From: Lentisphaeria bacterium
GTDB lineage: Bacteria > Verrucomicrobiota > Lentisphaeria > Victivallales > Victivallaceae
Reading direction: 5' to 3'
DNA length: 64,000 bases
Assembly: GCA_017504435.1 (NCBI GenBank)
Contig: JAFVRD010000021.1
Coordinates: forward strand, 1 to 64,000
Positions 9,479 through 16,870 of the stretch are shown here, piece by piece. The notes below the pieces were generated by a model. The model was not told the DNA's origin. It did not search any database and worked only from the letters and a program-made list of their open reading frames with translations. How positions within the stretch are numbered: position 1 is the first letter of the stretch; each line of letters starts with the position of its first letter. A program made the translations under genes and the position numbers.

Positions 9479-9805
9479 GGGGCTGTTGCAAAACCTTAAA
9501 AAAGGTGAGCAACAGCCTTTTTCTGTTGTTTGAGCTGAAAATCAGTGGTATAATAAGTCATGACAGGAGAAAATCACGGCTTGTTTTACAAATTCTCAAC
9601 GTCGGTTGTCTTTTTCCTCAAACGGTCTGTTTGAGAAGAGGTTGATCGGATATATTTTGAGGAAACTCAAAAATCCGGAATTGCTTTTATCGGCAACGAT
9701 AAAAGCAATTCCTCTCAAAAGTTTTGGGAAGATGGGGTGCGGGAAAGATAACCTTAGAGCATTTCAAAAAGGTGTCTTTCCCGCAGAATCTTTTTACAAC
9801 GTGTA
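9479..9805. repeat. dispersed MITE-like element, copy A (long form)
   Basis: Almost identical to 58980-59205 over its first 110 bp and again over its last 120 bp, with about 96 extra bp in the middle (about 9588-9683). The left end GGGGCTGTTGCAAAAC is intact; the right end (TTTTTACAAC near 9791-9800) is a decayed version of the right end of copy B. It contains at least four hairpins: the terminator at 9481-9522, a 7-bp stem at 9617-9635, a 7-bp stem closed by GAAA at 9655-9672, and a perfect 16-bp stem closed by a GCAA tetraloop at 9677-9712. A 10-bp perfect stem pairs 9739-9748 with 9775-9784. No transposase. The element fills most of the 358-bp gap between rpoD and the lyxose-isomerase gene; I see no gene in this gap. 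Confidence 0.8.
9481..9522 (+). terminator. intrinsic terminator after rpoD (made by the left end of the repeat element)
   Basis: GGCTGTTGC (9481-9489) pairs with GCAACAGCC (9509-9517), extended inside by ACCTT/AAGGT, and is followed by five Ts. It lies 21 bp after the rpoD stop. Confidence 0.8.
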
Positions 9806-9817
9806 TTTGAGCATGGA

Positions 9818-10495
9818 TTATTTGCGGTAATCGCTTACCAGCAGCCGGTACGGTGCTTCGTCTTCTTCAATGACCGGGAAACGGAGCTGCGGTTCGTGAA
9901 AAACATTATCATTATGGTCATCATTGACCGCAGAAACTTCACCGATCATGACATCTCCGCCTTTTTCGGCATAGAATTTATGGAACACATCCGGTTTGAG
10001 AGTGATACTTTCTCCCGGAGAGATTATCAGTTTACTGCCGGGAGCGAGGGTAAGCAATTCACCGTCACGGGAAACTTCCACCGGTGTTTCCCGATCCAGT
10101 TCAGTGGTTTTTCCTTTGCGGTTGAATAATTCAAAGACCAGATTGCCGCCGCCGCGGTTGATGATATCTTCAGTTTTGGCCTCATGGCAGTGCATCAGTG
10201 TCACTTGTTCTGAGCGTGAGATCATGATTTTTTCCGCATACGGTTTAGGGTAGAGCGTTGAACCGCTGACTCCGTTGCGGATGGTGAAAAGCAAAAGACC
10301 TTCGCTGCGGAAATTTCCTCTGCCGAAGTCGGTCAGATCCCAGCCCAATTCGCAATCATAGATCTCTTTGATCTCATCACCGTGTTTTGACCAATCCTCC
10401 GGGGTATATGCCGCAAATTTGGGGAGCCGGAATGAAAATGAGGCAAAGAATTCTTCTGCCAGACGGATTTCGCGGTTGATTTCGGAACGTTTCAT
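9818..10495 (-). CDS. D-lyxose ketol-isomerase family protein (D-lyxose/D-mannose isomerase)
   Basis: Cupin-fold, metal-dependent sugar isomerase; characterised relatives interconvert D-lyxose/D-xylulose and D-mannose/D-fructose. 225 aa, the usual size. Starts with the typical MKRSEINREI amphipathic helix. Metal-ligand region MHCHEAKTEDIINRGGG is near residue 98, and a second histidine set is at LKPDVFHKFYAEKG near 165. A C-terminal EDEAPYRLLVSDY tail is also family-typical. Lies 18 bp downstream of the aldolase gene in a two-gene operon divergent from lacI. Given the beta-mannosidase-like enzyme across the divide, mannose to fructose is a sensible physiological role (inference). Confidence 0.85.
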   Translation of the reverse strand: MKRSEINREIRLAEEFFASFSFRLPKFAAYTPEDWSKHGDEIKEIYDCELGWDLTDFGRGNFRSEGLLLFTIRNGVSGSTLYPKPYAEKIMISRSEQVTLMHCHEAKTEDIINRGGGNLVFELFNRKGKTTELDRETPVEVSRDGELLTLAPGSKLIISPGESITLKPDVFHKFYAEKGGDVMIGEVSAVNDDHNDNVFHEPQLRFPVIEEDEAPYRLLVSDYRK

Positions 10496-10513
10496 ATTGT
10501 CACCTTGAATCTG

Positions 10514-11362
10514 TCAATCCTGAGGGATGCCGGTGGAAAATAACCGGATCATTTCCACGGTTTTTTCGGTCATCATCTGAGCCGCCGGACGGTAAAAGTT
10601 GCCGGGGACGCTCGGAGTGAGAGTTTTGCGCGCCTCTTCAATACCGGCGAGAAATGCTTTGTGGATATCGGTGCAGATGTTGATTTTGGTAATGCCCAGT
10701 TTGATTGCAGCATGGAGCTGGGCGATGGGAGTTCCGGAACCGCCGTGAAGCACCAGCGGTTCTTCCACCAGCGAGGCGATCTCTTTGAGCAGATCCAGCC
10801 GCAGCTCCGGTTTGCCTTTATAATCTCCGTGAACCGTACCGATGGATACTGCCAGGCAATCCACTTGGGTACGTTTGACAAATTCCACAACTTCAGAGGG
10901 AACGGTCAACGCGGATTCGGCACCGTCACCGCCGTCGCCGCCGATAACATGACCGAGTTCGGCTTCAAAAGAGAGATTTCCGGCGTGAGCGATCTTGGCG
11001 GCTTCAGCAGAAAGGCGGGCGTTTTCTTCAAATTCACATGCTGAAGCGTCCAGCATGACTGAAGAAAAACCGCTGCGTACACAATCTTCCACCTGTTCAA
11101 GGGTGCTGCCGTGATCCAGATGCAGTGCGGCATTGATATTGTATTTGTCAACGTAAAATTTTACCATGTGAACCAATGCGGCGGCACCGCCCATAGGTTC
11201 GTATTCGACCGGAGTCGCCTGAAAAATCACCGGAATTCCGGTTAGAGATGATGCTTTGGCGATGCCTTGAATATTGATGCTGTCCCAGCACTCAAATGCT
11301 CCGAGTGCGATCTTTTTTTCCCGTGCCTGCCGGAGCAGGGTGTCCATTCGCTGCAATTTCAT
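10514..11362 (-). CDS. class II ketose-1,6-bisphosphate aldolase (fructose/tagatose-bisphosphate type)
   Basis: Zn-dependent aldolase that splits a ketose bisphosphate into DHAP and glyceraldehyde-3-phosphate. 282 aa, GatY/KbaY/FbaA size. Visible: GAFECWDSINIQGIAKA near 22, the zinc site HLDHGSTLEQVEDCVRSGFSSVMLD near 80 with HLDHG, then EAELGHVIGGDGGD near 133, SIGTVHGDYKG near 173, LVLHGGSGTP near 206 (zinc His), and KINICTDIHKAF near 230. Whether the substrate is fructose- or tagatose-bisphosphate cannot be decided. First gene of the minus operon that faces lacI; preceded by GGAG. Likely LacI-family-controlled. Confidence 0.88.
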   Translation of the reverse strand: MKLQRMDTLLRQAREKKIALGAFECWDSINIQGIAKASSLTGIPVIFQATPVEYEPMGGAAALVHMVKFYVDKYNINAALHLDHGSTLEQVEDCVRSGFSSVMLDASACEFEENARLSAEAAKIAHAGNLSFEAELGHVIGGDGGDGAESALTVPSEVVEFVKRTQVDCLAVSIGTVHGDYKGKPELRLDLLKEIASLVEEPLVLHGGSGTPIAQLHAAIKLGITKINICTDIHKAFLAGIEEARKTLTPSVPGNFYRPAAQMMTEKTVEMIRLFSTGIPQD

Positions 11363-11432
11363 GATTTTTCTCCATCGGTTAATGGTTATACAGCATAATA
11401 TAGCACATTTTACACTAAAAACACATTGTAAA

Positions 11433-11448
11433 TTGCATAAAAATGCAA
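11433..11448. promoter_or_regulatory. inverted repeat in the aldolase/lacI divergent region
   Basis: TTGCAT, four As, ATGCAA: a perfect 6+6 palindrome about 75 bp upstream of the aldolase ATG and just upstream of the lacI promoter. Candidate binding site for a second regulator. Confidence 0.4.
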
Positions 11449-11466
11449 CTATTTTTTAATGAACTA

Positions 11467-11495
11467 TTGCCTTTTGTAAAATCATGTCATATATT
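11467..11495 (+). promoter_or_regulatory. lacI-GH2 operon promoter
   Basis: TTGCCT (11467-11472), 17-bp spacer, TATATT (11490-11495). Confidence 0.7.
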
Positions 11496-11510
11496 TTATT
11501 CTGTCAGGTA

Positions 11511-11524
11511 ATTAAACGTTTTAT
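11511..11524. promoter_or_regulatory. LacI-family operator candidate
   Basis: AAACGTTT (11514-11521), an 8-bp perfect palindrome with the central CG typical of LacI-family sites, flanked by AT-rich near-symmetry. It begins about 12 bp after the expected transcription start and ends 19 bp before the lacI ATG, a standard position for autorepression. Confidence 0.6.
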
Positions 11525-11539
11525 GCAGAGAGTATAAAA

Positions 11540-12517
11540 ATGGCTTCCTATCCGACTTTGAAAGATGTAAGTGCCGCCGCCGGAGTTTCCATGGCTCTGG
11601 TTTCCGTCGTATTGAACGGCAAAAAAAGCCGGATCATGGCATCGCCGGCGACCCGGGAACGGATTTTGAAAGCTGCGGCAGAGTTGGGTTATGAACCTGA
11701 TCGCAATGCCCGGGGGTTACGGATGTCGCGGAGTTTCCTTATCGGGGTGCTGGCGTATGAGATCAACAGTTCGTTTGTACCCGAGATCGTGACCGGGATC
11801 GAACAGAAATTGGTGCATTCCAATTACAATATTCTGCTGGGCTCATACCATAACGAAGCTGAATTAAGTGAGCGTCTGGAAATGTTCCGCAAGCGGAAAG
11901 TCGATGCTCTGATAATCATTTGCGGTGCCGCCGGCAGTGTGCCGGAACTGCTGGCAGGTTTTGAAGCCGTTCCGAAAGTGCTGGTGGGAACGCAATTGGA
12001 TATTCCGAATTGTGCATGTGTATTCAGTGACCGCCGGGTGATCGGACAGCTTGCGGCACAGAGTCTTTATGAGCGGGGGCATCGCCGTACCGGTTATTTG
12101 ATGAATTACAATTGTGACGGTTCCGGCTGGCTGGATGCGTGGCGCAATTTTCCGGATGCCGATGAACCGGTGACGGTGGAGTGCCGCAACTTTTTTTCAG
12201 AGGGCGAAGCCGCAGTACGCAAGCTGCTGACTGCTCATCCGGAGATCACGGCAGTTTTTGCCGACAGCGATATTCTGGCGGCGGCGGCGATCAAATGTGC
12301 AGTGGCAATGGGCAGACGTGTGCCGGAGGATCTGGCGGTGCTGGGTACTGATGACAGCAGTATATGTCAATTGACCACTCCGGCATTGAGCAGTATCCGG
12401 CAGTTGAAACGGGAACGGGGCAATATCGCGGTTGAAATGGTGCTGGATATGCTGGAAAATAAGAAATGTGAAAATGTTGCTCTGCCGGGCGAGTTGATTC
12501 TCCGGGAGAGTTTGTAA
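11540..12517 (+). CDS. LacI-family transcriptional regulator
   Basis: Sugar-responsive DNA-binding regulator. 325 aa. N-terminal helix-turn-helix and hinge: PTLKDVSAAAGVSMALVSVVLNG (residues 5-27), then RERILKAAAELGYEPDRNARGLR. A periplasmic-binding-protein-like sensor domain follows from about residue 65: IGVLAYEINSSFVPEIVTGIE, ERGHRRTGYL near 180, AVFADSDILAAAAIKCA near 240, VLGTDDSSICQLTTPALSSI near 275. Head gene of the operon with GH2, the secreted proteins and DUF4434, and divergent from the isomerase/aldolase pair, so it probably senses a mannoside or other sugar from this locus. A palindrome just upstream suggests autoregulation. Confidence 0.93.
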   Translation: MASYPTLKDVSAAAGVSMALVSVVLNGKKSRIMASPATRERILKAAAELGYEPDRNARGLRMSRSFLIGVLAYEINSSFVPEIVTGIEQKLVHSNYNILLGSYHNEAELSERLEMFRKRKVDALIIICGAAGSVPELLAGFEAVPKVLVGTQLDIPNCACVFSDRRVIGQLAAQSLYERGHRRTGYLMNYNCDGSGWLDAWRNFPDADEPVTVECRNFFSEGEAAVRKLLTAHPEITAVFADSDILAAAAIKCAVAMGRRVPEDLAVLGTDDSSICQLTTPALSSIRQLKRERGNIAVEMVLDMLENKKCENVALPGELILRESL

Positions 12518-12550
12518 AGTACAAGAATTTTTATTACGGAAGAGAACAAA

Positions 12551-14977
12551 ATGACAGAACCGAAAATTATCATATTGGACGGCAGTGACTGGGAAGCGGA
12601 TTATTTTCTTTCCGAGGCGCAGTGTAATGCATGGCGCAACCGTTCCCGCAATCTGCACAATATGCTCCGCAGTGATGCCGGCAGAGCCGGTTTTGTGCAG
12701 GGTGAACCTGCTCCGTGGGCATTGACCGGAACGGTGCCGGGATGTGACCGGACATTTCTGCTGGAAAACGGTCAGTGCGAAGATCCTTATTATGCCCGCA
12801 ATCTGGAGCATACGGCGTATTGTGAAAATTATTCGTGGGCATTCCGCAAACGTTTTACGGTTCCTGAGTCATGGCGCGGCAGCCGGGTCTGTATCGATTT
12901 CAAAGGCATGGACTATCAGGCGACACTTTTTCTCAACGGAGCATGGTTCGGCAAATGCAAAGGACAGTTCGTGCCGGTGCATTATGATATCACCGAACTG
13001 GTGAAATTCGGGGAGGAAAATCTGGTCGTTGCCGTTTTTGAGCCTGCTCCGCAAGGCACGCCGAATCATCAGGACCATGATCCGGCGGATTTTGCCAAAT
13101 ATCATCGTACTCAGATCGGTTTCGGCTGGGATTGGTCACGTGGCATTGTGCCGACCGGGATCTGGGACAGCGTGAGTGTTTCGGCGTACAGTGAAGTGCT
13201 GATCGAAGATTGGCATTTTGTTTACGACGGTGAAACTGCCCGGGTGGAATTGGATGTGGATTCCCGGTTCGGCGGAGCAGCTGAATTTGCTTTGGAATTG
13301 CTGCCGTTCAATTTCAGCGGTTCCGGTTCCAGTGCCGGACATCTGGTGCAGTGTGTACCCGGACACAACCATTTTGTTTTGGAAATACCTGTACCGCGCA
13401 ATGTGCAGAAGTGGTATCCGGTGGGAATGGGTTTTCCGGCACTGTATACGCTGAATATCAGCTGCGGCGACCAGCTGCGTTCGGCGCAGGTCGGTTTCCG
13501 GCAGATCAGCATGAGCCGCAATCCGGATTCTCCGGCGGGAGCGTACGATCTGACATTCAACATCAATGGAAAACCGCTGTTTGCCAGGGGCGCAAATTAT
13601 GTTCCGGCTGATCTGCTCAACAGCCGGGCATCCGATGCGGATTATGAACATCTGGTACGGGAAGCTGCCAATGCCGGAATGAATATTTTCCGGGTCTGGG
13701 GCGGCGGTGTGATCGAAAAGGATGGTTTTTTTGCTGCTTGTGACCGTTACGGAGTGATGGTGTGGCAGGAATTCATGCATGCCTGCAGCAATGCGCCCAA
13801 AGATGAGGAATTTCTGGCATTCAAAGAGGTCGAAGCCCGGGCGATCCTGCGTAAGATCCGCAATCATGTGTCGCTGGCTCTGATTTGCGGCGGCAATGAA
13901 ATGCAGTATTACGGGGAGATACCCAACAGCCCGATGCTGAAAAATTATCAGCGTATCGCTGCTGAATTGACTCCGGAATTGCTTTTCCACACCTCCTGTC
14001 CGGATCTTTCCCGCCCCGGAGAACGCAATCACGGTCCGTGGAATCACATGGAACACCGTTTCTGGAACACTCACTTCCGTTATCTTGCCAGTGAAGTCGG
14101 CTGCAATGCCATGCCTGAATACGATTCACTCTGCCGTTTTATTCCGGAACGGGAGATCGAAGTTCTCAACGGTCCGGCACTTGAATACCATTTTTACAAC
14201 CGGGTCAATGTTTACGATCTGGGCAAGCCGCTGACTGTTTTCAACGTGCAGGGAGCGCGCGAATTCTGTGCGGCATCCATGTTTGCCCAGAGTGACGCTC
14301 TGCAATATACAATGGAACATTACCGGAGACTTTATCCCAAAGCATCGGGATGCTTTTTCTGGCAGTACAATGAGCCGTGGCCCACTTGCACATTCAGTAT
14401 CATTGATTATTACGGAGTGCCGAAAATGGCATTGTACGGTATGAAACGTGCCAATGCTCCGGTGCTGCTTTCTCTGGAAGATGATTCATGGTGCTGCAAA
14501 GATCATCAGCTCAATGCCAAATGGTTCATCACCTGCGATCATGCTTTTGCCGGCACAGCCGCTTTGAAAGCGGTAGCTGCTGATGGAACCGGACTTTTTA
14601 CCAGAGAATGTGACGGCAGTTGGGAGACCGGGACTGTGCAGCTCGGCGAAATATCTGAAAAATTGCCGGAAGGGATCACCGCAGTATTTTTCTATCTCAA
14701 CGGCGAATATGCGGGGGTGCGGGTATTCGGCGCGCCGGATTTCAAAAAAGCATTCGGTATTCCGGCGGAAGTTTCCGGAGAGATTGCCGGTGACAAAATC
14801 ATTATCCGCAATACCGGCAAAACTCTGGCATTGCATGTCCGGATCGATTTCCCCGGAACCGATCCAAAAAGTTATACCTTGTCAGATAATTATCTTGTCC
14901 TTGCTCCTGGAGAAATCCGGGAAATCGGTTACACCGGTAAACTTGATGATAAAGATATGGTTATTTCCCAATGGTAA
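12551..14977 (+). CDS. glycoside hydrolase family 2, beta-mannosidase-like
   Basis: Exo-glycosidase; 808 aa, typical for GH2 beta-mannosidases. A sugar-binding beta-domain occupies residues 1-190 (YSWAFRKRFTVPESW, MDYQATLFLNG), an immunoglobulin-like domain follows, and the TIM barrel starts near 340 (GKPLFARGANYVPADLL). The acid/base is probably the Glu of CGGNEMQYYGE near 446, and the nucleophile probably the Glu of ASEVGCNAMPEYDS near 514, matching GGNE and SE(F/Y)G of the family. IFRVWGGGVIEKDGFFAACDRYGVMVWQEF-type strand motifs are present in between. No signal peptide, so it should act on imported oligosaccharides. 33 bp after lacI. Other GH2 specificities are less likely. Confidence 0.87.
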   Translation: MTEPKIIILDGSDWEADYFLSEAQCNAWRNRSRNLHNMLRSDAGRAGFVQGEPAPWALTGTVPGCDRTFLLENGQCEDPYYARNLEHTAYCENYSWAFRKRFTVPESWRGSRVCIDFKGMDYQATLFLNGAWFGKCKGQFVPVHYDITELVKFGEENLVVAVFEPAPQGTPNHQDHDPADFAKYHRTQIGFGWDWSRGIVPTGIWDSVSVSAYSEVLIEDWHFVYDGETARVELDVDSRFGGAAEFALELLPFNFSGSGSSAGHLVQCVPGHNHFVLEIPVPRNVQKWYPVGMGFPALYTLNISCGDQLRSAQVGFRQISMSRNPDSPAGAYDLTFNINGKPLFARGANYVPADLLNSRASDADYEHLVREAANAGMNIFRVWGGGVIEKDGFFAACDRYGVMVWQEFMHACSNAPKDEEFLAFKEVEARAILRKIRNHVSLALICGGNEMQYYGEIPNSPMLKNYQRIAAELTPELLFHTSCPDLSRPGERNHGPWNHMEHRFWNTHFRYLASEVGCNAMPEYDSLCRFIPEREIEVLNGPALEYHFYNRVNVYDLGKPLTVFNVQGAREFCAASMFAQSDALQYTMEHYRRLYPKASGCFFWQYNEPWPTCTFSIIDYYGVPKMALYGMKRANAPVLLSLEDDSWCCKDHQLNAKWFITCDHAFAGTAALKAVAADGTGLFTRECDGSWETGTVQLGEISEKLPEGITAVFFYLNGEYAGVRVFGAPDFKKAFGIPAEVSGEIAGDKIIIRNTGKTLALHVRIDFPGTDPKSYTLSDNYLVLAPGEIREIGYTGKLDDKDMVISQW

Positions 14978-14997
14978 AATAATTAAGGAGGCATCGC

Positions 14998-15858
14998 ATG
15001 AGACAGAACCCCGGTTTGCATCTTCAAAAAGTCAGAGTTGTACAGGGAAATGGAAAAAACTCTTTTCCCGTGAAAAGAAGTTTTTTCCCTCTCCCCGCGA
15101 GCCGTTTCACTTTGATAGAATTGCTGGTCGTCATTGCGATCATTGCCATTCTGGCGGCGATGCTGCTGCCGGCATTGCAGCGGGCGCGGGAACGTGCCAA
15201 GGCCGCCAGCTGTGTCAATAATCTCAAGCAGATCGCATTTGCTAACAATCAGTATATGGGCAGTTATAATGACTTTTATCCTGCCAATGGTTTGGTTTAT
15301 TGGGAGGATACAGCTGCAAATCATTACAACTGGGGAGTGAATCTGGCAAAATTGAAATTTTTACCGGATGATTACAAGCCGCTGCTGCGGTGTCCGGGGA
15401 TGCCGGAAAATCCCAAAGCAGACAATAATGTGGTCATTTACGGGGTGAATCTGGATTACCGCCGCCGTGATGCCAACGGTGCGGATTGGACTTTGGTGTG
15501 GTCATGGGACAAGGATAACGGTGCTGCAAAAAACAAAGGCTTTGTCAAACACAACGAAATAAAAGAACCGGCAAATTATCCGACTCACATGGACAGTATC
15601 GGAGGACCGAATGCAGAAGCCAATTATCGCGGATATGCCTATTATAACCTGCGTCACGGCACATCACTGGCGGGTTTGCCGTTCCGGGGGCATGGACAAA
15701 CCGGGAATGCGGTCTGGGCGGACGGGCATGTCGGACAGTTTGAGCAGAATGAGTTGTGGCTGAAGTCATGTATGAGCCATGATGTGGATCAAAAATTGAA
15801 TGTCTGGTTTTACCGAAATACCCCCAATCCTTATGTGTCACATACGATCCAGCGTTGA
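14998..15858 (+). CDS. pseudopilin-like protein with H-X9-DG C-terminal signature
   Basis: 286 aa. A 36-residue basic leader precedes the type IV prepilin helix ([16 protein letters not shown]) and [13 protein letters not shown]. The C-terminal part has [13 protein letters not shown], a precise H-X9-DG match (prepilin-type processing-associated motif). The leader is unusually long and residue -1 to the helix is Arg, not Gly, so normal peptidase cleavage is uncertain. Strong AAGGAGG site precedes the ATG at 14998; a start further in would give a shorter leader but lacks a better site. Sits between GH2 and a secreted phosphoesterase in a sugar operon. Function of these proteins in Lentisphaerae is unknown; a link to export or surface display of the operon's enzymes is only inference. 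Confidence 0.85.
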   Translation: MRQNPGLHLQKVRVVQGNGKNSFPVKRSFFPLPASRFTLIELLVVIAIIAILAAMLLPALQRARERAKAASCVNNLKQIAFANNQYMGSYNDFYPANGLVYWEDTAANHYNWGVNLAKLKFLPDDYKPLLRCPGMPENPKADNNVVIYGVNLDYRRRDANGADWTLVWSWDKDNGAAKNKGFVKHNEIKEPANYPTHMDSIGGPNAEANYRGYAYYNLRHGTSLAGLPFRGHGQTGNAVWADGHVGQFEQNELWLKSCMSHDVDQKLNVWFYRNTPNPYVSHTIQR

Positions 15859-15876
15859 TATCTGAAAGGAGTGCAA

Positions 15877-16836
15877 ATGAAAAAAAATATTTTATTTGCT
15901 GCGTTGCTGATGATGTCAGTCGCCGCCGCAGATGTTTTTACTCACGATGTGAAAACGGAAAAAAAGCCCTGGACTCACGAGAAATTCCAGAATCAGAATG
16001 ATGAATTTTCCTTTATTATCGTGCCTGACCGTACCGGCGGCGAACGCAAAAAAGGGATTTGGGCAGGCGCGTTGGCAAAGGCGAATATGTTTCATCCTGA
16101 TTTCATTATTTCCGTCGGTGATATGATCGAGGGGATCAATAAACCGCATTTGCTTACTGAAGAACGCATGAAAGCCCAATTCTCTGAATTGCGGAGCATT
16201 ACGGAAAAATCTGCCGCCCCGTTTTTCTATGTGGTGGGCAATCATGACATCTCCCGTACCCGCCCCGGTTTCCCCATGGTCAACGAGATGGGAGCGAAAG
16301 TCTGGAAAGATAATCTGGGCGTATCATATTACAGTTTTGTCTACAAAAATGTTTTGTTTCTCTGTCTTGACCAGCAGGAGGGACGGGATTCGCGGCCGAA
16401 ACCGTGCGGTTTGACTCCGGAGCAGACCCAATGGGCGCTGGATACACTGAAAAAACACTCCGATGTGCACTGGACAATGATTTTTGTCCATTCACCGTGG
16501 ACATGGAACGAAGCCCCGTTCAAGAAACTTGAACAGGCGATGGGAGAACGCGATTATACGGTGTTTTCCGGCGATTTTCATTGTTACAGCAAATTTCAGC
16601 GGCGGGGCAGAAATTATTATCTGCTTGCCACTGCCGGAGGCACTTCCAAAATGCGCGGCATCAAAGATTACGGTGAATTTGATCACATAACCTATGTCAC
16701 CATGACTGCCAACGGCCCGAAAGTGGTCAATATCCTGCTGGACGGCATACTGCCGGATGATGTGGTGACCGCTGAAAACAGCAAGCAGCCCAAAGTGCAG
16801 CATGTTCAGAAAGTTTTTGAAGGCAAAACCAAATAA
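15877..16836 (+). CDS. secreted calcineurin-like metallophosphoesterase
   Basis: 319 aa from ATG 15877 (AAAGGAG just upstream; an in-frame GTG 6 bp earlier overlaps that site). Signal peptide MKKNILFAALLMMSVAAA. Dimetal phosphoesterase motifs: IIVPDRTGG (D-x-R variant of D-x-H), VGDMIEG, VVGNHDISRTR, FVHSPW and FSGDFHCY. These cover the usual D, GD, GNHD, H and G-H blocks. Substrate unknown. The protein at 44221-45651 is a paralogue with the same leader region (KPWTHE-F-N--DEFSFII-PDR) but an added C-terminal binding domain. The next gene here begins with two such domains. Confidence 0.87.
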   Translation: MKKNILFAALLMMSVAAADVFTHDVKTEKKPWTHEKFQNQNDEFSFIIVPDRTGGERKKGIWAGALAKANMFHPDFIISVGDMIEGINKPHLLTEERMKAQFSELRSITEKSAAPFFYVVGNHDISRTRPGFPMVNEMGAKVWKDNLGVSYYSFVYKNVLFLCLDQQEGRDSRPKPCGLTPEQTQWALDTLKKHSDVHWTMIFVHSPWTWNEAPFKKLEQAMGERDYTVFSGDFHCYSKFQRRGRNYYLLATAGGTSKMRGIKDYGEFDHITYVTMTANGPKVVNILLDGILPDDVVTAENSKQPKVQHVQKVFEGKTK

Positions 16837-16870
16837 TATAACCCTTAATCAACAAAAGAAAGGACTAATC

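Noticed and set aside
9606-9830. 74-codon plus-strand frame inside the repeat copy A
   Set aside because: It runs through several hairpins of the element, its counterpart in copy B is shifted, and there is no ribosome-binding site. Treated as non-coding.
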